A DNA stretch of 64,000 nt from Spirometra erinaceieuropaei. Taxonomy: Eukaryota; Platyhelminthes; Cestoda; Diphyllobothriidea; Diphyllobothriidae. Made by a program: the position numbers and the translations under genes. Below, one piece after another: positions 11,052-21,700 of the stretch (its first letter is position 1; each line of letters starts with the position of its first letter). Below the pieces are notes generated by a model, which searched no databases, was not told the DNA's origin, and saw only the letters and a list, made by a program, of their open reading frames with translations. The stretch is from the NCBI GenBank assembly GCA_902702965.1, contig CACRXP010000001.1, positions 1,384,176-1,448,175 on the forward strand. Direction: 5' to 3'.

Positions 11052-11264
11052 TAAATAAGCCACGTTTTGAAATTGCAGACAGAATGTTGCAGCAGCGGAC
11101 TGGCCAAGTCTCCCAAAGCCTCCTCTCCCCCCCCCCACACACACAGGTGGTGACTCCCGCCGCCACCCCCTCTCTCCAACTCAGCCTCCTCGCTCTCCTA
11201 GCGAATCGCATATCATTTACATGGTTCGAAGAGGAATCACTGTAAACATGCGCAATGAGACGGT

Positions 11265-11362
11265 CTCAAGAGTATCTGGCGATGAGTTCTAAGGAAAATT
11301 TGAAGTGTCAGGCCAAAAAACTTCCTGTTACAGTGATCGCAGCTCCCTCCTCTGAACTCCTA
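11265..11362 (+). ncRNA. Degenerate hammerhead/PLE terminal relic
   Basis: GAAGTGTCAGGCCAAAAAA then GTTACAGTGATCGC aligns with the hammerhead 3' half and downstream terminal sequence of the PLE copies (GAAACGTCAGGCTAATAAAG, GTGATCG). The core is damaged: CTGGCGATGA in place of CTGATGA, and stem II has lost pairing. The MITE at 11363 inserted directly into this relic. Confidence 0.5.
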
Positions 11363-12353
11363 CGGTAGGTGGGCTAACTCATGAAATCTCAACAGAAATT
11401 CGGAAATGCGTTTTCGATTCTAAAAGATTAATTAACTAGCGTTGTAAAACCAATCATCGTACAGCATAATTCTATAATAATTCAGTTACCTCCCGGAGGC
11501 CGGCTTTCGAACAAACTTCTTTCCTTCTGGATCCAAAAACCATAGTCCGCAAAAAAATGACTACTAATTTAGCATGCATTTTTTCATTAATTTTCGATGC
11601 CCTTGAACATTCAATTATATTTCATGGAAAACATGCATAAAAATATGCATTATTTTGCTCATTCAGTATAAAGTATGTCTGCTTTCAATTTTACACTGAC
11701 ACAAGGGGTATAATTTGGTTTTAAAAGTTTCTAATTGTCAGATTTTGTAATACCGTGAAATGCTCGCTAACGAACCGTCATGTCTCTGCATTTACCAACG
11801 TGGCTTTTGAAGTTAACAATGTGACCCAAATCCACTGCTTCATTTTATGAACCCTATGTGGTCTCCTCTTATTAACGCAGAGAAATGTGTGGTTTTCCGT
11901 ACGAGGAAATTATACGGATGGTAGTTTGGGAACCCTGAATGCAAACGTAACGGCTGGTCGGGTTCAAAATTATTCGGGAAATAGAAAAGTTTTATTAAAC
12001 CAAATTATACTCTTTCTTGGAGTGTAAAATTGAAAGAAGGCGTAATTTGATACTGAATTGGCAGAAAAATAAATATTTCATGCATGTTATCCACGAAATA
12101 TAATTGAATCTTTGAGGGCATCGAAAATCAATGAAAAAATTCATGCTAAATAAGTAGTCATTTTTACGGAGTATGGTTTTTAAATGCAGCCAGAAAGCAA
12201 TTCATTCAAAAACCGGCTTCCTGTAGTAACTGAATTATTATGGGATTATGTTGCAAAGTGATTAGTATTACAACCCTGCTTAAATAATTTTTTTCGAAAC
12301 GAAAACACATTTCGTAATTTCTGTTGAGATTTCATGAGTTAGCCCACCTACTG
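11363..12353. mobile_element. Fold-back MITE copy 3 (best preserved)
   Basis: A 991-bp element whose termini are near-perfect inverted repeats. From 11366 the left end reads TAGGTGGGCTAACTCATGAA and the right end (12317-12350) is its exact complement over more than 30 bases; similarity continues for about 300 bp per arm. It starts CGGTAG after TA (11361-11362) and ends CTACTG, consistent with a CAGTAGG terminus and TA target with one change. No ORF. Both arms carry the ATTTAGCATG...TTTTTTCATT block, so the RNA would fold into a long hairpin. Confidence 0.85.
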
Positions 12354-13084
12354 CACCTCTTCGTGTCTATCGATGATGAAGTGTGGCCAGTGCTTTGGGA
12401 ATTACAAGCAGCGCCTCGTTCACCTCTATCTCTCTAATCCACCTTTACCGATCTTTTGCATGCATTTTTGTTGATGCTTGACCATTTGTCCTCCGAACAT
12501 TTGAGATTTATCCGTGTTCATCTACCAACCGGCGCCAAACCCTTGGTTGTTTATCCAGCTTAACTTCACCTGGAGATTCTTGTTAAAAATTTTTGCCGTT
12601 TTTGCTCCCTTAATTTTACCGCCTTGGCCGTCCTCCTCTGCCCTTTTAGAAGATTTTTGTTCACAAATCTCGTCCGTCTGCCCGCAGGTTTTATCACTCC
12701 CACAGGCCTTTCAGAAGTTGCCAATGTCGGCCAATCAGAGGCCGTGGTGGAGTGCAGAATCGGCAAATCTTTGAAGTTGACTGCAACACGCTTCTTCGCT
12801 CAGAAGCATTAGAAAAGACTAACTGGCCGACGTGTAAGATAAGAAAAGAGTCCATGCGGTTATATCGTTCGTCTTGCCCCCGAGAGTAGGAGTGTTAAGT
12901 GGTTAACAGGTCTGGAAAAGTTTCAGCTAATGCGGGCGAGTAAAAAAACTACGGCAGGAGGTGTGCACACAAGACCAAAACGAATGAGGTGGCCATTGCT
13001 GACTAATTCGTCGGGAAGGTGGGATCACCTGCGGTGGATTGTGGATGTGCTGCGTCCTACAACCAGGCCCTCTCCCCTTGATCC
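12354..13084. other. No gene recognised
   Basis: No domain or RNA gene was recognised. The short frames around 12514-12812 overlap each other on both strands without homology that I can name. Confidence 0.45.
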
Positions 13085-13450
13085 CAAGCCTTCGAATGCA
13101 TATACGTGGATTGTGGCAAAACGGCTCAGTGGCACAGAGTTCACGTTTAGTCAGCCTAAAGGACACTGATTCGAATTCAAGCACCAGATTACACCATTTG
13201 CGTCGGTTGGACCGACACTGGCAAATTAGTCGGACTTTATTTCGTAGCCGTACCTGCAGTAGATAGGTCCCAGCCGCCGATCATACGGGACCCGTGGTAA
13301 AAGGGCGTTTAACTCTAACGCCTAACCCCTAGCCCTAACCCCCTACCCCTAACTCTAACCCCAAACACAACCTCTAACCCCAACAGGTACGGCTACGGAA
13401 TAAGATCTTGCCGGTAAAATTACCCGGAAACCACCGTTATTGTCTACCCC
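13085..13450 (+). repeat. tRNA-like SINE with telomere-like tract
   Basis: A tRNA-like head (ACGGCTCAGTGGCACAGAG near 13119, GATTCGAATTCAAG near 13169) is followed by TTGGACCGACACTGGCAAA. An irregular CCCTAA tract (13310-13385: CCCTAACCCC, CCCCTAACTC) comes next, then the GGCTACGGAATAAGATCTTG block (13390-13409). The telomere-like tract and its flank recur at 1310-1535 (inverted) and 18590-18720, so I read this as one composite repeat family. Confidence 0.5.
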
Positions 13451-14467
13451 TCCCTGCCTGTTTACCTTGCAGACTCGTCTCACTTCCGGCCTGGGGTTCA
13501 TGAAAGGCCCCTCAAATGAGACTATCAGAAACGGCGTGTCTGTTAAATTACACAATGCCCCCCAGACGCTGTTTGCTTTACTGAACCTGAACCACAGAGC
13601 ATTCTTCATCTTCTTGAAAGGCACATAGCCATATGTCAGTTGATCCTTTAACCTTGTTCTTGAGCTAAGAGAGACGATGGCCTCTAGCTTGGTAGGACAT
13701 AAATTGCAGAGTTTTACAGATCATCCTACAAGCGCACAACGAGTAAATAGGGGCAAACAGGGAACTGCTGAGGACTAAGGTCTTCGCACGTGTAGTCGAC
13801 AAAGTTGCCTGTACAGAGTCTCAGACGACCTTCATCGCCTTTGCGAAAGCTTCAGCGCACATCTAATTGCGGATGCACCGGGCAGTCGGGTTGAACCATT
13901 CGAAACGTTCGGAAAATTCCCAAATTCTCCTCAAGCATATGCGATACAAATCTCTTTCTACTGGTCAGCAGGATGCTGTAAAAATTCTCCTACGTTACCT
14001 ATTTGCTAGAAAATTATGTTTTCTTCAAATTCGGCCCCTGTGAAGTGAACGTGTTTTATTTTAAGATATTTCCTAATTCATTAAGCACTGTATGCTCTTT
14101 AACTAATTCATAACTCTTAAACTAAGTGACATTTATTTTTAGTGACATAAACAATTATAACAATTAAGAGGGACTTTTCGGTACAAAAATACGGCTTTGG
14201 TTAGGAATAAAAGTATCTTTGTGATAAGCACTACTAAACACGTGCGTCTCTTGAAGTTGACGAATTCCTCTTTAGTTACCAACGTCAAGGAAGCCGGTCC
14301 TCATGAAATGAGCATAAGAAAACACTCCTGAACATTAACTATAAATGCAACACATCCGCGCCGTTTAAATGGTCGTTTTCTCAATACAAAAAGAAGCTCA
14401 TTCGAAGCAAGCATACAACTGTTTGCGAAAAAACTTAGGATTGTCCTCCATGCTAATAAATATTTGG
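13451..14467. other. No gene recognised
   Basis: Mostly AT-rich sequence with no recognised coding or RNA feature. Confidence 0.45.
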
Positions 14468-14969
14468 TGAGGTTTGGATCCGCAACCCCACCTGAATGAT
14501 ACCATATGGTCAACTTTACAAAAAAATTAGTGGATGTGAGTACGCTGACTCAACAAATATCACGTATTTGCACCTTCCCTACAATTTTAATGCAGCGAGT
14601 GATGTGTCACGGCGGGATGAGTGTTTATACGCCGCGTATCAGTTCACACGCGCTCCCCTGAGTGTGCTTCGAGCCCTGCTTGAGCCCTCTTTATTTTCCT
14701 AATCCAGCGAGTGGCCAGGTAGACTTGCTGACCAATTGTTCGGATGGTGTGGAACTCCGCGGTTCCACTATAGCGGCCGCGCACTGCGAATTACCACGCG
14801 GGACCCTGCGTGGCCTTCCAGTAGTGATTGCGCCCCTTGTTATCCCATCATTCCAACGAGTGTTTGTGTCGGAGGAGAGTGCGTACACGCCACCATCACT
14901 CGCTTCCCTGCGCATGCTTCGAGCTCTACTTGCGCTCTCTTACTCCTCCTAGGTTACGTATGTTTACTC

Positions 14970-15930
14970 TCTCTCCGTATCATGTGATAGCTAAGTGGTT
15001 AGCAGAGAAACTCAAGCCCATACAACATCAGCTGGTACCACGCAGCTATCGAGATACCTTTCACTTCATTGACGACATTTAAGACCTCAACCTTAACGTC
15101 ATGATGTTCTCACTAGACGTCCTAGTCACCGAGACAGTTGATTACATCTGTGATTTTCTATCTGCCAGTCATCAAGAAATAGGAATACCGACGAACACAC
15201 TCGAGGAACTATTACTAAGGTGCATATTAAATGTGCAGTTCCTTTCTGACAACCAACTCCACCGACAAATAGACGGCGTTGCTATGGGCTCGCCTCTTGG
15301 ACCTCTCTTAGCCGATGTCTTCATGGGCAAGCTGGAGAGATTTCGATTAAGCGGCCAGATCAAAAAGCTTAAACATTACGGTCACTACGTTGATAATATC
15401 TTTGCGATTGCAACCACAGAAACCGACATTGATGCCCTCCCAAATGCTGCAAACCGAGCAAATTCGTCGATTAAATTCACGTTGGAGATGAAATCGGCCG
15501 GTTCACTTCCTTTCTTAGAGGTTCTTCTAAACAGGAGATCTGACGGCAGCATCCGAAGGAGCGTCTATCGGAAGAAAGCCTGGTCTGGACAATACACAAA
15601 CTTCGCTAATTTCGTACCTCTCCAACAAAAACGAAATCTGGTCAGGTTTTTGACGCAAAACGCTAGAAAAATTTGTTCAACAGATAGTATAAAGAGGAGC
15701 TTAAAAAAATCCAGGACTTGCTTCGCAAAAACGGGTATCCTGACAGGTTCATTGCAAAGAACCTTGCCGAACGACCCGCAAAACCCACCACACTGACTGC
15801 CGAAAAGATAGCGTTGTTCGTCAAAGTCCCTTTCCAAGGAGACGCCTTGACCAAGCTGTCTCAGGAACCTCCCCAGCAGCAAGGGTTCGCATATCATTCT
15901 CTACTAACGCTATTTTACGCGGAGAAGGCA
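14970..15930 (+). pseudogene. PLE reverse transcriptase (inactive)
   Basis: RT of the Penelope type. Readable parts in order are AKWLAEKLKPIQHQLVPRSY (from about 14989), a stop at 15080-15082, FSLDV (motif A region, about 15101-15115), DGVAMGSPLGPLLADVFMGK (about 15271-15330), HYVDNIF (about 15385-15405), LPFLEVLL, and RKKAWSGQYTNFANF followed by QKRNLVRFL. The motif A region has lost residues between LDV and the following VTETVDYI. The motif C YVDD is YVDN, which removes a catalytic aspartate. A frameshift near 15700-15730 separates the RT end from the linker. It cannot be active as RT. Confidence 0.85.
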
Positions 15931-15957
15931 AGGATAGGCTGACACCACAGACAGCCT

Positions 15958-16312
15958 CAATGTGCATCTACTCATTCACTTGCTCTTGTGGAGCAGGTTA
16001 TATTGATCGTACGAGTAGGCGCCCTTCCAAAAGAATGCGAGAGCTCCTTCCCGCATGGCTGGCAAAAGGTGAAACTATGAGAATAGACAGCGCCATCCCT
16101 GCGCATGCAGTGGATTCAGGGCATCGTGTGGACCCCGCTGAAGCATTTCGTGATATTTATAAGGTCCCCTAGAGCTACTCAAAGATACTGGGCCAGCGCC
16201 CGTTAGCAACACTAGAGGCGGCCGCCATCAGGTTACGAAAACTGACCCTACGCGCCCAGAAGAACCTCGTTCAGGCTCCGCGTTTACCTTGGTCAAAGGT
16301 TGACTAACCACA
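15958..16312 (+). pseudogene. PLE GIY-YIG endonuclease domain (degenerate)
   Basis: In frame with the CIYSFTCSCGAGYIDRTSRR segment (about 15963-16022), the text matches the GIY-YIG domain of PLEs, with CSCGAGYI in the YIG position and a glycine-to-aspartate change right after it. SKRMRELLPAWLAKGE, AIPAHAVDSGH and, after a stop at 16170-16172, GQRPLATLEAAAIRLRKL follow in order. The domain is separated from the RT by frameshifts. Its role would be target-site cleavage (family knowledge). Confidence 0.75.
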
Positions 16313-16410
16313 TACAACTTTCTGCGCCCTTTCGCTCTTGCCTAGCCTGTATTTTAAAAACTAACTTTTATAGATTTTTTTCACTCACTGTACCCCGTCC
16401 CATATAACTG

Positions 16411-16454
16411 TACTGGCCTGACGAGAAGTTATCGAAAGCAAAGTTCGCTCGCCA
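16411..16454 (+). ncRNA. Candidate hammerhead ribozyme of the second PLE lineage
   Basis: CTGACGA at 16418-16424 and GAAA at 16434-16437. Stem I pairs TGGC (16414-16417) with GCCA (16451-16454). Stem III pairs AGC (16437-16439) with GCT (16447-16449) around a seven-base loop, and C17 is 16450. Stem II is weak: only GA/TC pairs around AGTTA. All required core bases fit and the position (between the PLE stop and its terminal inverted repeat) is where PLE hammerheads occur. The short stem II is the main doubt. Confidence 0.45.
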
Positions 16455-16530
16455 CCTTTTCTTCTTAACTTAAATTGTTTAAGCAAGCTAACCGTCTGGT
16501 ATCACTCAGGTGGGGCTGCAGAACCAAACG

Positions 16531-17555
16531 TCGCCCAACTTTCTAACCTCATGCATGTACACTTTTCCGCTTTAAACCGCATCGTAAATCGCTAGTTAAT
16601 GTTCCGTCGCGTTCAGCGACTTACTGTAAATAGCGGCGCGCACTGCTGTTAACGCATTACGGAGTGAGACTAGCTGGTAGGGGGGAGCTATACTTTGCTC
16701 TTACGGTTAGAGCACTAAGAGCCCCTGCCATATTGACCAGGCCCTTCATATAAGCAAACTTGTTAGCCTACTGGCAGCAATCAACTTGGCCATTTTTCCA
16801 ACAAAATTTGCGACCTGAACGATTCCCTTGCCACTGAAATAGCGCGCACAGTAGTCGTGCAAAGAAAAACCGACTTCTGTGCGTATCTTTGTCCGAAAGA
16901 ATATTTCAATAATCATGTAGCAGAAAGCGCTATAGACGTGATCTAAACAACTTAAGCAAACTGAGTAAATCAAAGTCTTTCAAAACTCTTCTCAGCCTTC
17001 TGGTTGTGTGAACGAGACTGTGAGTTTTCATTTTGGCCCTTCCTAACCACTATACAGATACCCCGTCCGGCTAAGAACCTACGAAGTTCATTGCTTAAAT
17101 TACTGGCTCGTTCGCTTCACTAAGAGGTTCATCTGACATCAGCGCAAGCCTATAAGTTGAGTCTTACAGTCGTCGATGAGCAGTTTAACACATCTCAGCT
17201 TTGAGCGAGTGGCTTAACAAGCTCACAGTTACCTCCCTGCCTAATCCGACGCACTAGCAGTGTTAGATTTTAAAATTACCGTCAAAGGCCGTTTAGCCAG
17301 AGAGGTTAGAGGCTAAATCAGGCCAAAGATTACTCCTTTGACGAGGTTACGCGCATCTCAGGGACATTTCAACCGAAATCGAATTGTTGTTTCGACCTCT
17401 TCTGCCTGTGCCAGCCAGTGCTGGGTACTTTTCATTTGGTCGCTCCTCCCCCACAAATGGACAGGCAGGAGTTGCGCTGGACCAACACGGAGACCAGATC
17501 ACTGTACGGCAGGCATTAGCGGGCCTACGCGCCCACATGCAATTTCATACATTGG
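16531..17555. other. No gene recognised
   Basis: No domain, RNA gene or clear repeat was recognised. Confidence 0.45.
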
Positions 17556-17830
17556 GGGGGGGGGGGGTTGGCGGCACGCCTAGGCGTAGACTCATGTCGT
17601 AACAATCACCCGAGTCCAATCCCAGGTCCCGTCAGCTTGACTCTGTCCTGAAACGGGGTCCAGGAAGGTAAGGGAATAGTGAGTGAGGTAGATGCGTCGA
17701 AAGTCTGCTGCCGCTACAAATCAGTCTGTGCGCAAGTCACTGTCCTCGCGCCCACCCTGTTGTGCGGCACAGGGTGGATATCGTCGGCAGTTGTGTGAAG
17801 TAGCCGGGTGCAAAACGCCTAATCCAAGCA
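17556..17830 (+). repeat. Dispersed repeat R2 (second copy)
   Basis: It starts just after a G homopolymer (about 17553-17567). GGCGGCACGCCTAGGCG and, near 17730, CAAGTCACTGTCC then GGTGGATATCGTCGG follow the same order as R2 at 860-1150 and 29380-29650. Confidence 0.5.
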
Positions 17831-18439
17831 ATGCCCCTAAATTAACAAGAAGAAACAACCTCCAATGAGGACCGCTGTAATTTGCTCTGGATCTTTCTGC
17901 GCCGGTGTTCTGTAGGTGTTCAGTCAGACTGGAAATTTAACCAGTACTGGGAACGTGCTCTTCCCCCCTCCCACTGCCCAGTAAGTTATTTGGATTCCTT
18001 CTTCCATGATCGCAACGATAATGTGAAAGTGCCTTTCCAATCTGTGTTTTAACAAGGCTACCGCCACTTTCTCATGCTCGTTTTCTGTTGTCTTGCAAGC
18101 ATTCCACTTCTAGTGCAAAAACGAAGCTGCCGTTTATTAAGCCATTCAGAGGTCAAACTGGAAGTCTACTGATTTGCGAGGCATGATGGTTGCAGACCGT
18201 GTGCTAGTTAAGTCGAACTTTGATGGAGAACAGGCTCGCAGGGGATTATCTTTTGGTTACATCAACGGTAAAGTCGGGCTGGAAATTTTGAAATAGGTGG
18301 ACCTATGGTCGCCTCCTTTGCTTTGTTCTTCATGGTGGCAGAATTGATCAATGTAGCGCCGGCTGACGAAGGAGGCGAGGGGGATAAGACCAGATCGACT
18401 GATTTTAAACACTTGTCTATGACGCTATTAGTGTTACAT

Positions 18440-18730
18440 ACAGTGAACTCCGACAAATCAGTCCAATGGCTAAATAGGTTGGCTACTAATTCGGACCAAA
18501 TATAAGAGACCCAAGTAAGGTCAAACCCATTAGAGCTACGCCACTCTCATTGGTAAGGCTGCAGTAGGGTACAGGACGAGTGCCTATTTCGCGTTCTAGC
18601 CCTAACCAAAATCTTAAACCTGAACTTAACCCTTACGCTAACCACTACCTTAAAGTTAACCATGGTTTCCCTGGAATTTAGCCCAAGGTCACCTGTGCTA
18701 CGGAACGGGGTTCCTACCCCCATGGCCACT
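18440..18730 (+). repeat. Telomere-like composite repeat (third copy)
   Basis: CTGCAGTAGG near 18560, then TAGCCCTAACC with irregular CTTAAACC/CCCTTACG units (18596-18660), then TTTCCCTGGAATTTAGCCC. The order corresponds to the tract and flank at 13250-13440 and, inverted, at 1310-1535. Confidence 0.45.
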
Positions 18731-21700
18731 GCTTCATTTAATTGCGTATGATTCTAAATCCTTATTCAGGGTTACAGAGATGAACGGGTGGACCGCGTTA
18801 CGGACAGACAGGGGAACGATTCATTTACTGAAATTTCAGTCCTCTGGCCCGAATAAGCCTGTAATTGACTTGAAAGCGCACGAGGCAAAACGACTCCACT
18901 ATCAAGAGGCCGATGGCGGCAGCGCCGCGCCGTCGACAGGAACAGCCTGATGGCAGACGGCTGCCAAAACAGGAGCTGATGATACGTGACTCGTCAATGA
19001 TTGGGCATCTAATAGATATTTTTGGCAGATTCGGATAATTGATCTCGCTCGATTGCGAGAAACTGGGGCGGCATCGGTGGGGTCCGAACTCACGAGAGCA
19101 AGTGCAAGGCTTGTGTACATCCAATACTTTAACTTCCTGAGCTACGATATCTGACCGAGAACCTTGTGTGTATTTACATTTGGGTTAAGTTATCAGGCCA
19201 ACCTACTACATGAAATACATTAATTCTGATACAGTAAATGACTGCTCGAACACGATTTCCTAGTCTCGAATCGACTAGGCCGGGCTGATTCGTCCAAAGT
19301 AGAGAGATTAATCGGAAACCACTGCACAGCGCTTTCTTGATTGGCCGAAATAAACCAACCAGGGGTACTGAGGCACGACCAATCTACTATAGACGGGACT
19401 TCTATGCTTCAGTTTGCATCTGTTGCACGAATTCACGAGCTGGTACGGGTTTCAGGGTTTTATACCGTAGGTCCAGTTGCTAGGTGTAGATGGTCGGAAA
19501 GGCCCTTTCTGCAAGATGACTCTTGGGCTTTTTAGAACTGTTTATCTTATGGAAAACACAACGGTTCAGCGTTCTGGCCGGAGAATGAGGACCCTCTGCC
19601 GTTGGAATGAAATGCGCGTGCACAGTGGCGGTAAGTCCCAGATGAAACTCGCGCGGCTCTTGCGTGGCAGCCAGCCCTAGGTCCGTTCACCAAGGACCAG
19701 AACCGGCCAAATTCTGTGACTCGCTAGCATCACCTGCCAGCAAGGAGGACCAATGCCCCCTTGTGATTCTTCGCCATTGGAGCCTTCAGAAGCGTAAACA
19801 CTTATTTCTGTCAAGTGCATAATTAGACATCTCGGTGATGGACAGCCAGTGCGGTAGGGACGCCTCGAATCTTACACTGGACTTTGGTCATGCAATTTAA
19901 TCCGGAGAAAAAAGGTTAGGCGAGAGGCAAACCTATCAAACGAGTCAGTTAACTTCAAAAACAGATTTCTCGGTGAGGCTACTGCCTGACATTTCAATTG
20001 AAATCACCCCCCCCCCCTTCTGCAGAAACTGATGCGTTCTACAGTACAGAGCGCACTGCTTGTGCATTTGATGCTTGGTTGGCCAACACTGATTAATGGG
20101 AAGTAGTGCATCCCCTGAATGGCAGTCAACGTTCTCTAAGACAGTTATCATCATTCTATATTTGCAAGAAAACCCGCAACTCGTATTCGTAGTCAGCGAC
20201 CTTCCACCAGCCTCATCCTGGCTGGATCTGGCTTCCGCTGACGCGGCTGAAGGATGAGGGTTCGCCCGGACGAGTCCCGTCGAAGGTGCGTTCCCGAGTC
20301 AACCTGAAGCACTTAAGCTCCGAAGCCACACGCGCAGCGGACAGAAAACGTCATTTCGAGTGAACGGACTGACACCGATTCGATAGTGCATACCTGCAGG
20401 CCGCTGAGTAGGTAGTAACTGACGCAACACTCGAGGAGAGAACAGGGGCCCACAAGCCTAGAACGACAGTTTGACCTGAACTGGCTGGACTCCTGAGACT
20501 AAGTCGTGAGATACAGAACCCACATGTACAGCATGCGCCAAAGGGCGAGAATTCGCACCGTGTTCCATCAGCCGCAACCAACCTGGCCAGCTGATTTAAT
20601 CGAGACCCCTCTCTTCTGGTTTCGCGAGCCAGTTTACTTCAGTTTGAGCTACTGCGGATAAAACCGCCAGTTCCCCTCGAAATCCCATGAAGAAGTCATT
20701 CAAAGAGTAGGCTCACTCTGAGTCACATTTGGAGTACCAGCTCAGGGTGTGACTCTTCCCAGGCCGTTAGATTTAGACCCAACGGGCGCCTACGCCACTG
20801 ACTAGTCGGGTGCGACCAGAGGACGTCACTCACTCCAGACTACTCGGCGACCAACTTGGCCCACCGGTGCTTAACCAGTTCCGTCTGCTACAAGTCGGAC
20901 GACAGACTAGTTCTGCCTGGAGTACTAACATGCATGCTAAGTTCCGTTCTAGCCACTTCTGCCATTTACCATCTTCACAAGAATAGCGAAAATTGGCAGT
21001 CCTACCCACGGACCGACACGATAACCAATCTCATCGCAATTAAAAGTACTGTGGTAACTTCAGTGTGAGAGGCTACTTCCTTGGTCCAAATCAAGATCTG
21101 ACTCATCGGCAGATACAATAATAGAGAAAACCTCCTGTTCTAAAATTTCTACCCAACGACCTAGCCAGCATTTAACGATCGTCCCCTAGTATTCGATACC
21201 AGAGGGCCAGGGTTAACTTCGGATAAAAGCCACAACGGCACGCTCCTAAGGGGGCTATGAGCAGCAAGTAGGCGGACAACGTGAAACGTCGTGTGGAATT
21301 GTCGATGCCCACAGTCTGTTTAATAAAAGTAACCCTAAGATCGTCAATCAGGGGTGAACAGCGAAATGTCGCCGTTCAAGTGATTGCTAAGAGTCCAGAC
21401 CCAGGGCAAAGGGAAACAGGAAGGCATTAGCAGATCGTCTGAATCTGCACTGCAGAGCTGGCTGGAAAACACTAACAAACAGGAGTCCAAAAATAACATA
21501 AATAGTCTTCAATGTGCCATTCAGTTGGTGGACGTCGGCGTGGGGTGGGACAGAGAGGAATGAGGGAGGCAGTGCGGTATCGAAGGCGCACGCGTGATTG
21601 AGTCAGAAGGACTGCGTCCTGCGGCATGATGCACGCATGCACATGCACAGAGCGGTTCAGATCATGACTGGATCTCCATATTTCCCCACACCCGCCAACC

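Larger units (their letters stand above)
14468..16530 (+). mobile_element. Second Penelope-like lineage, degenerate, with terminal inverted repeats
   Basis: A PLE distinct from the copies at 1-490, 5.9 and 46 kb. It is bounded by inverted repeats of about 33 bp: the complement of 14468-14503 and 16498-16530 both read GGTATCA(C/T)TCAGGTGGGG. Inside are RT motifs (14970-15800), GIY-YIG (15958-16172), a C-terminal tail to about 16310 and a candidate hammerhead (16411-16454). The RT is damaged by stops, a deletion and a catalytic substitution. A direct repeat of about 75 bp (14620-14700 and 14862-14950, sharing TGCTTCGAGC) lies before the RT. Confidence 0.75.

Noticed and set aside
17340..17375. 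Traces like ACATTTCAACCGAAATC at 17350, 19985 and 51165 resembling fold-back termini
   Set aside because: Matches are under 20 bases with no arm sequence beside them.
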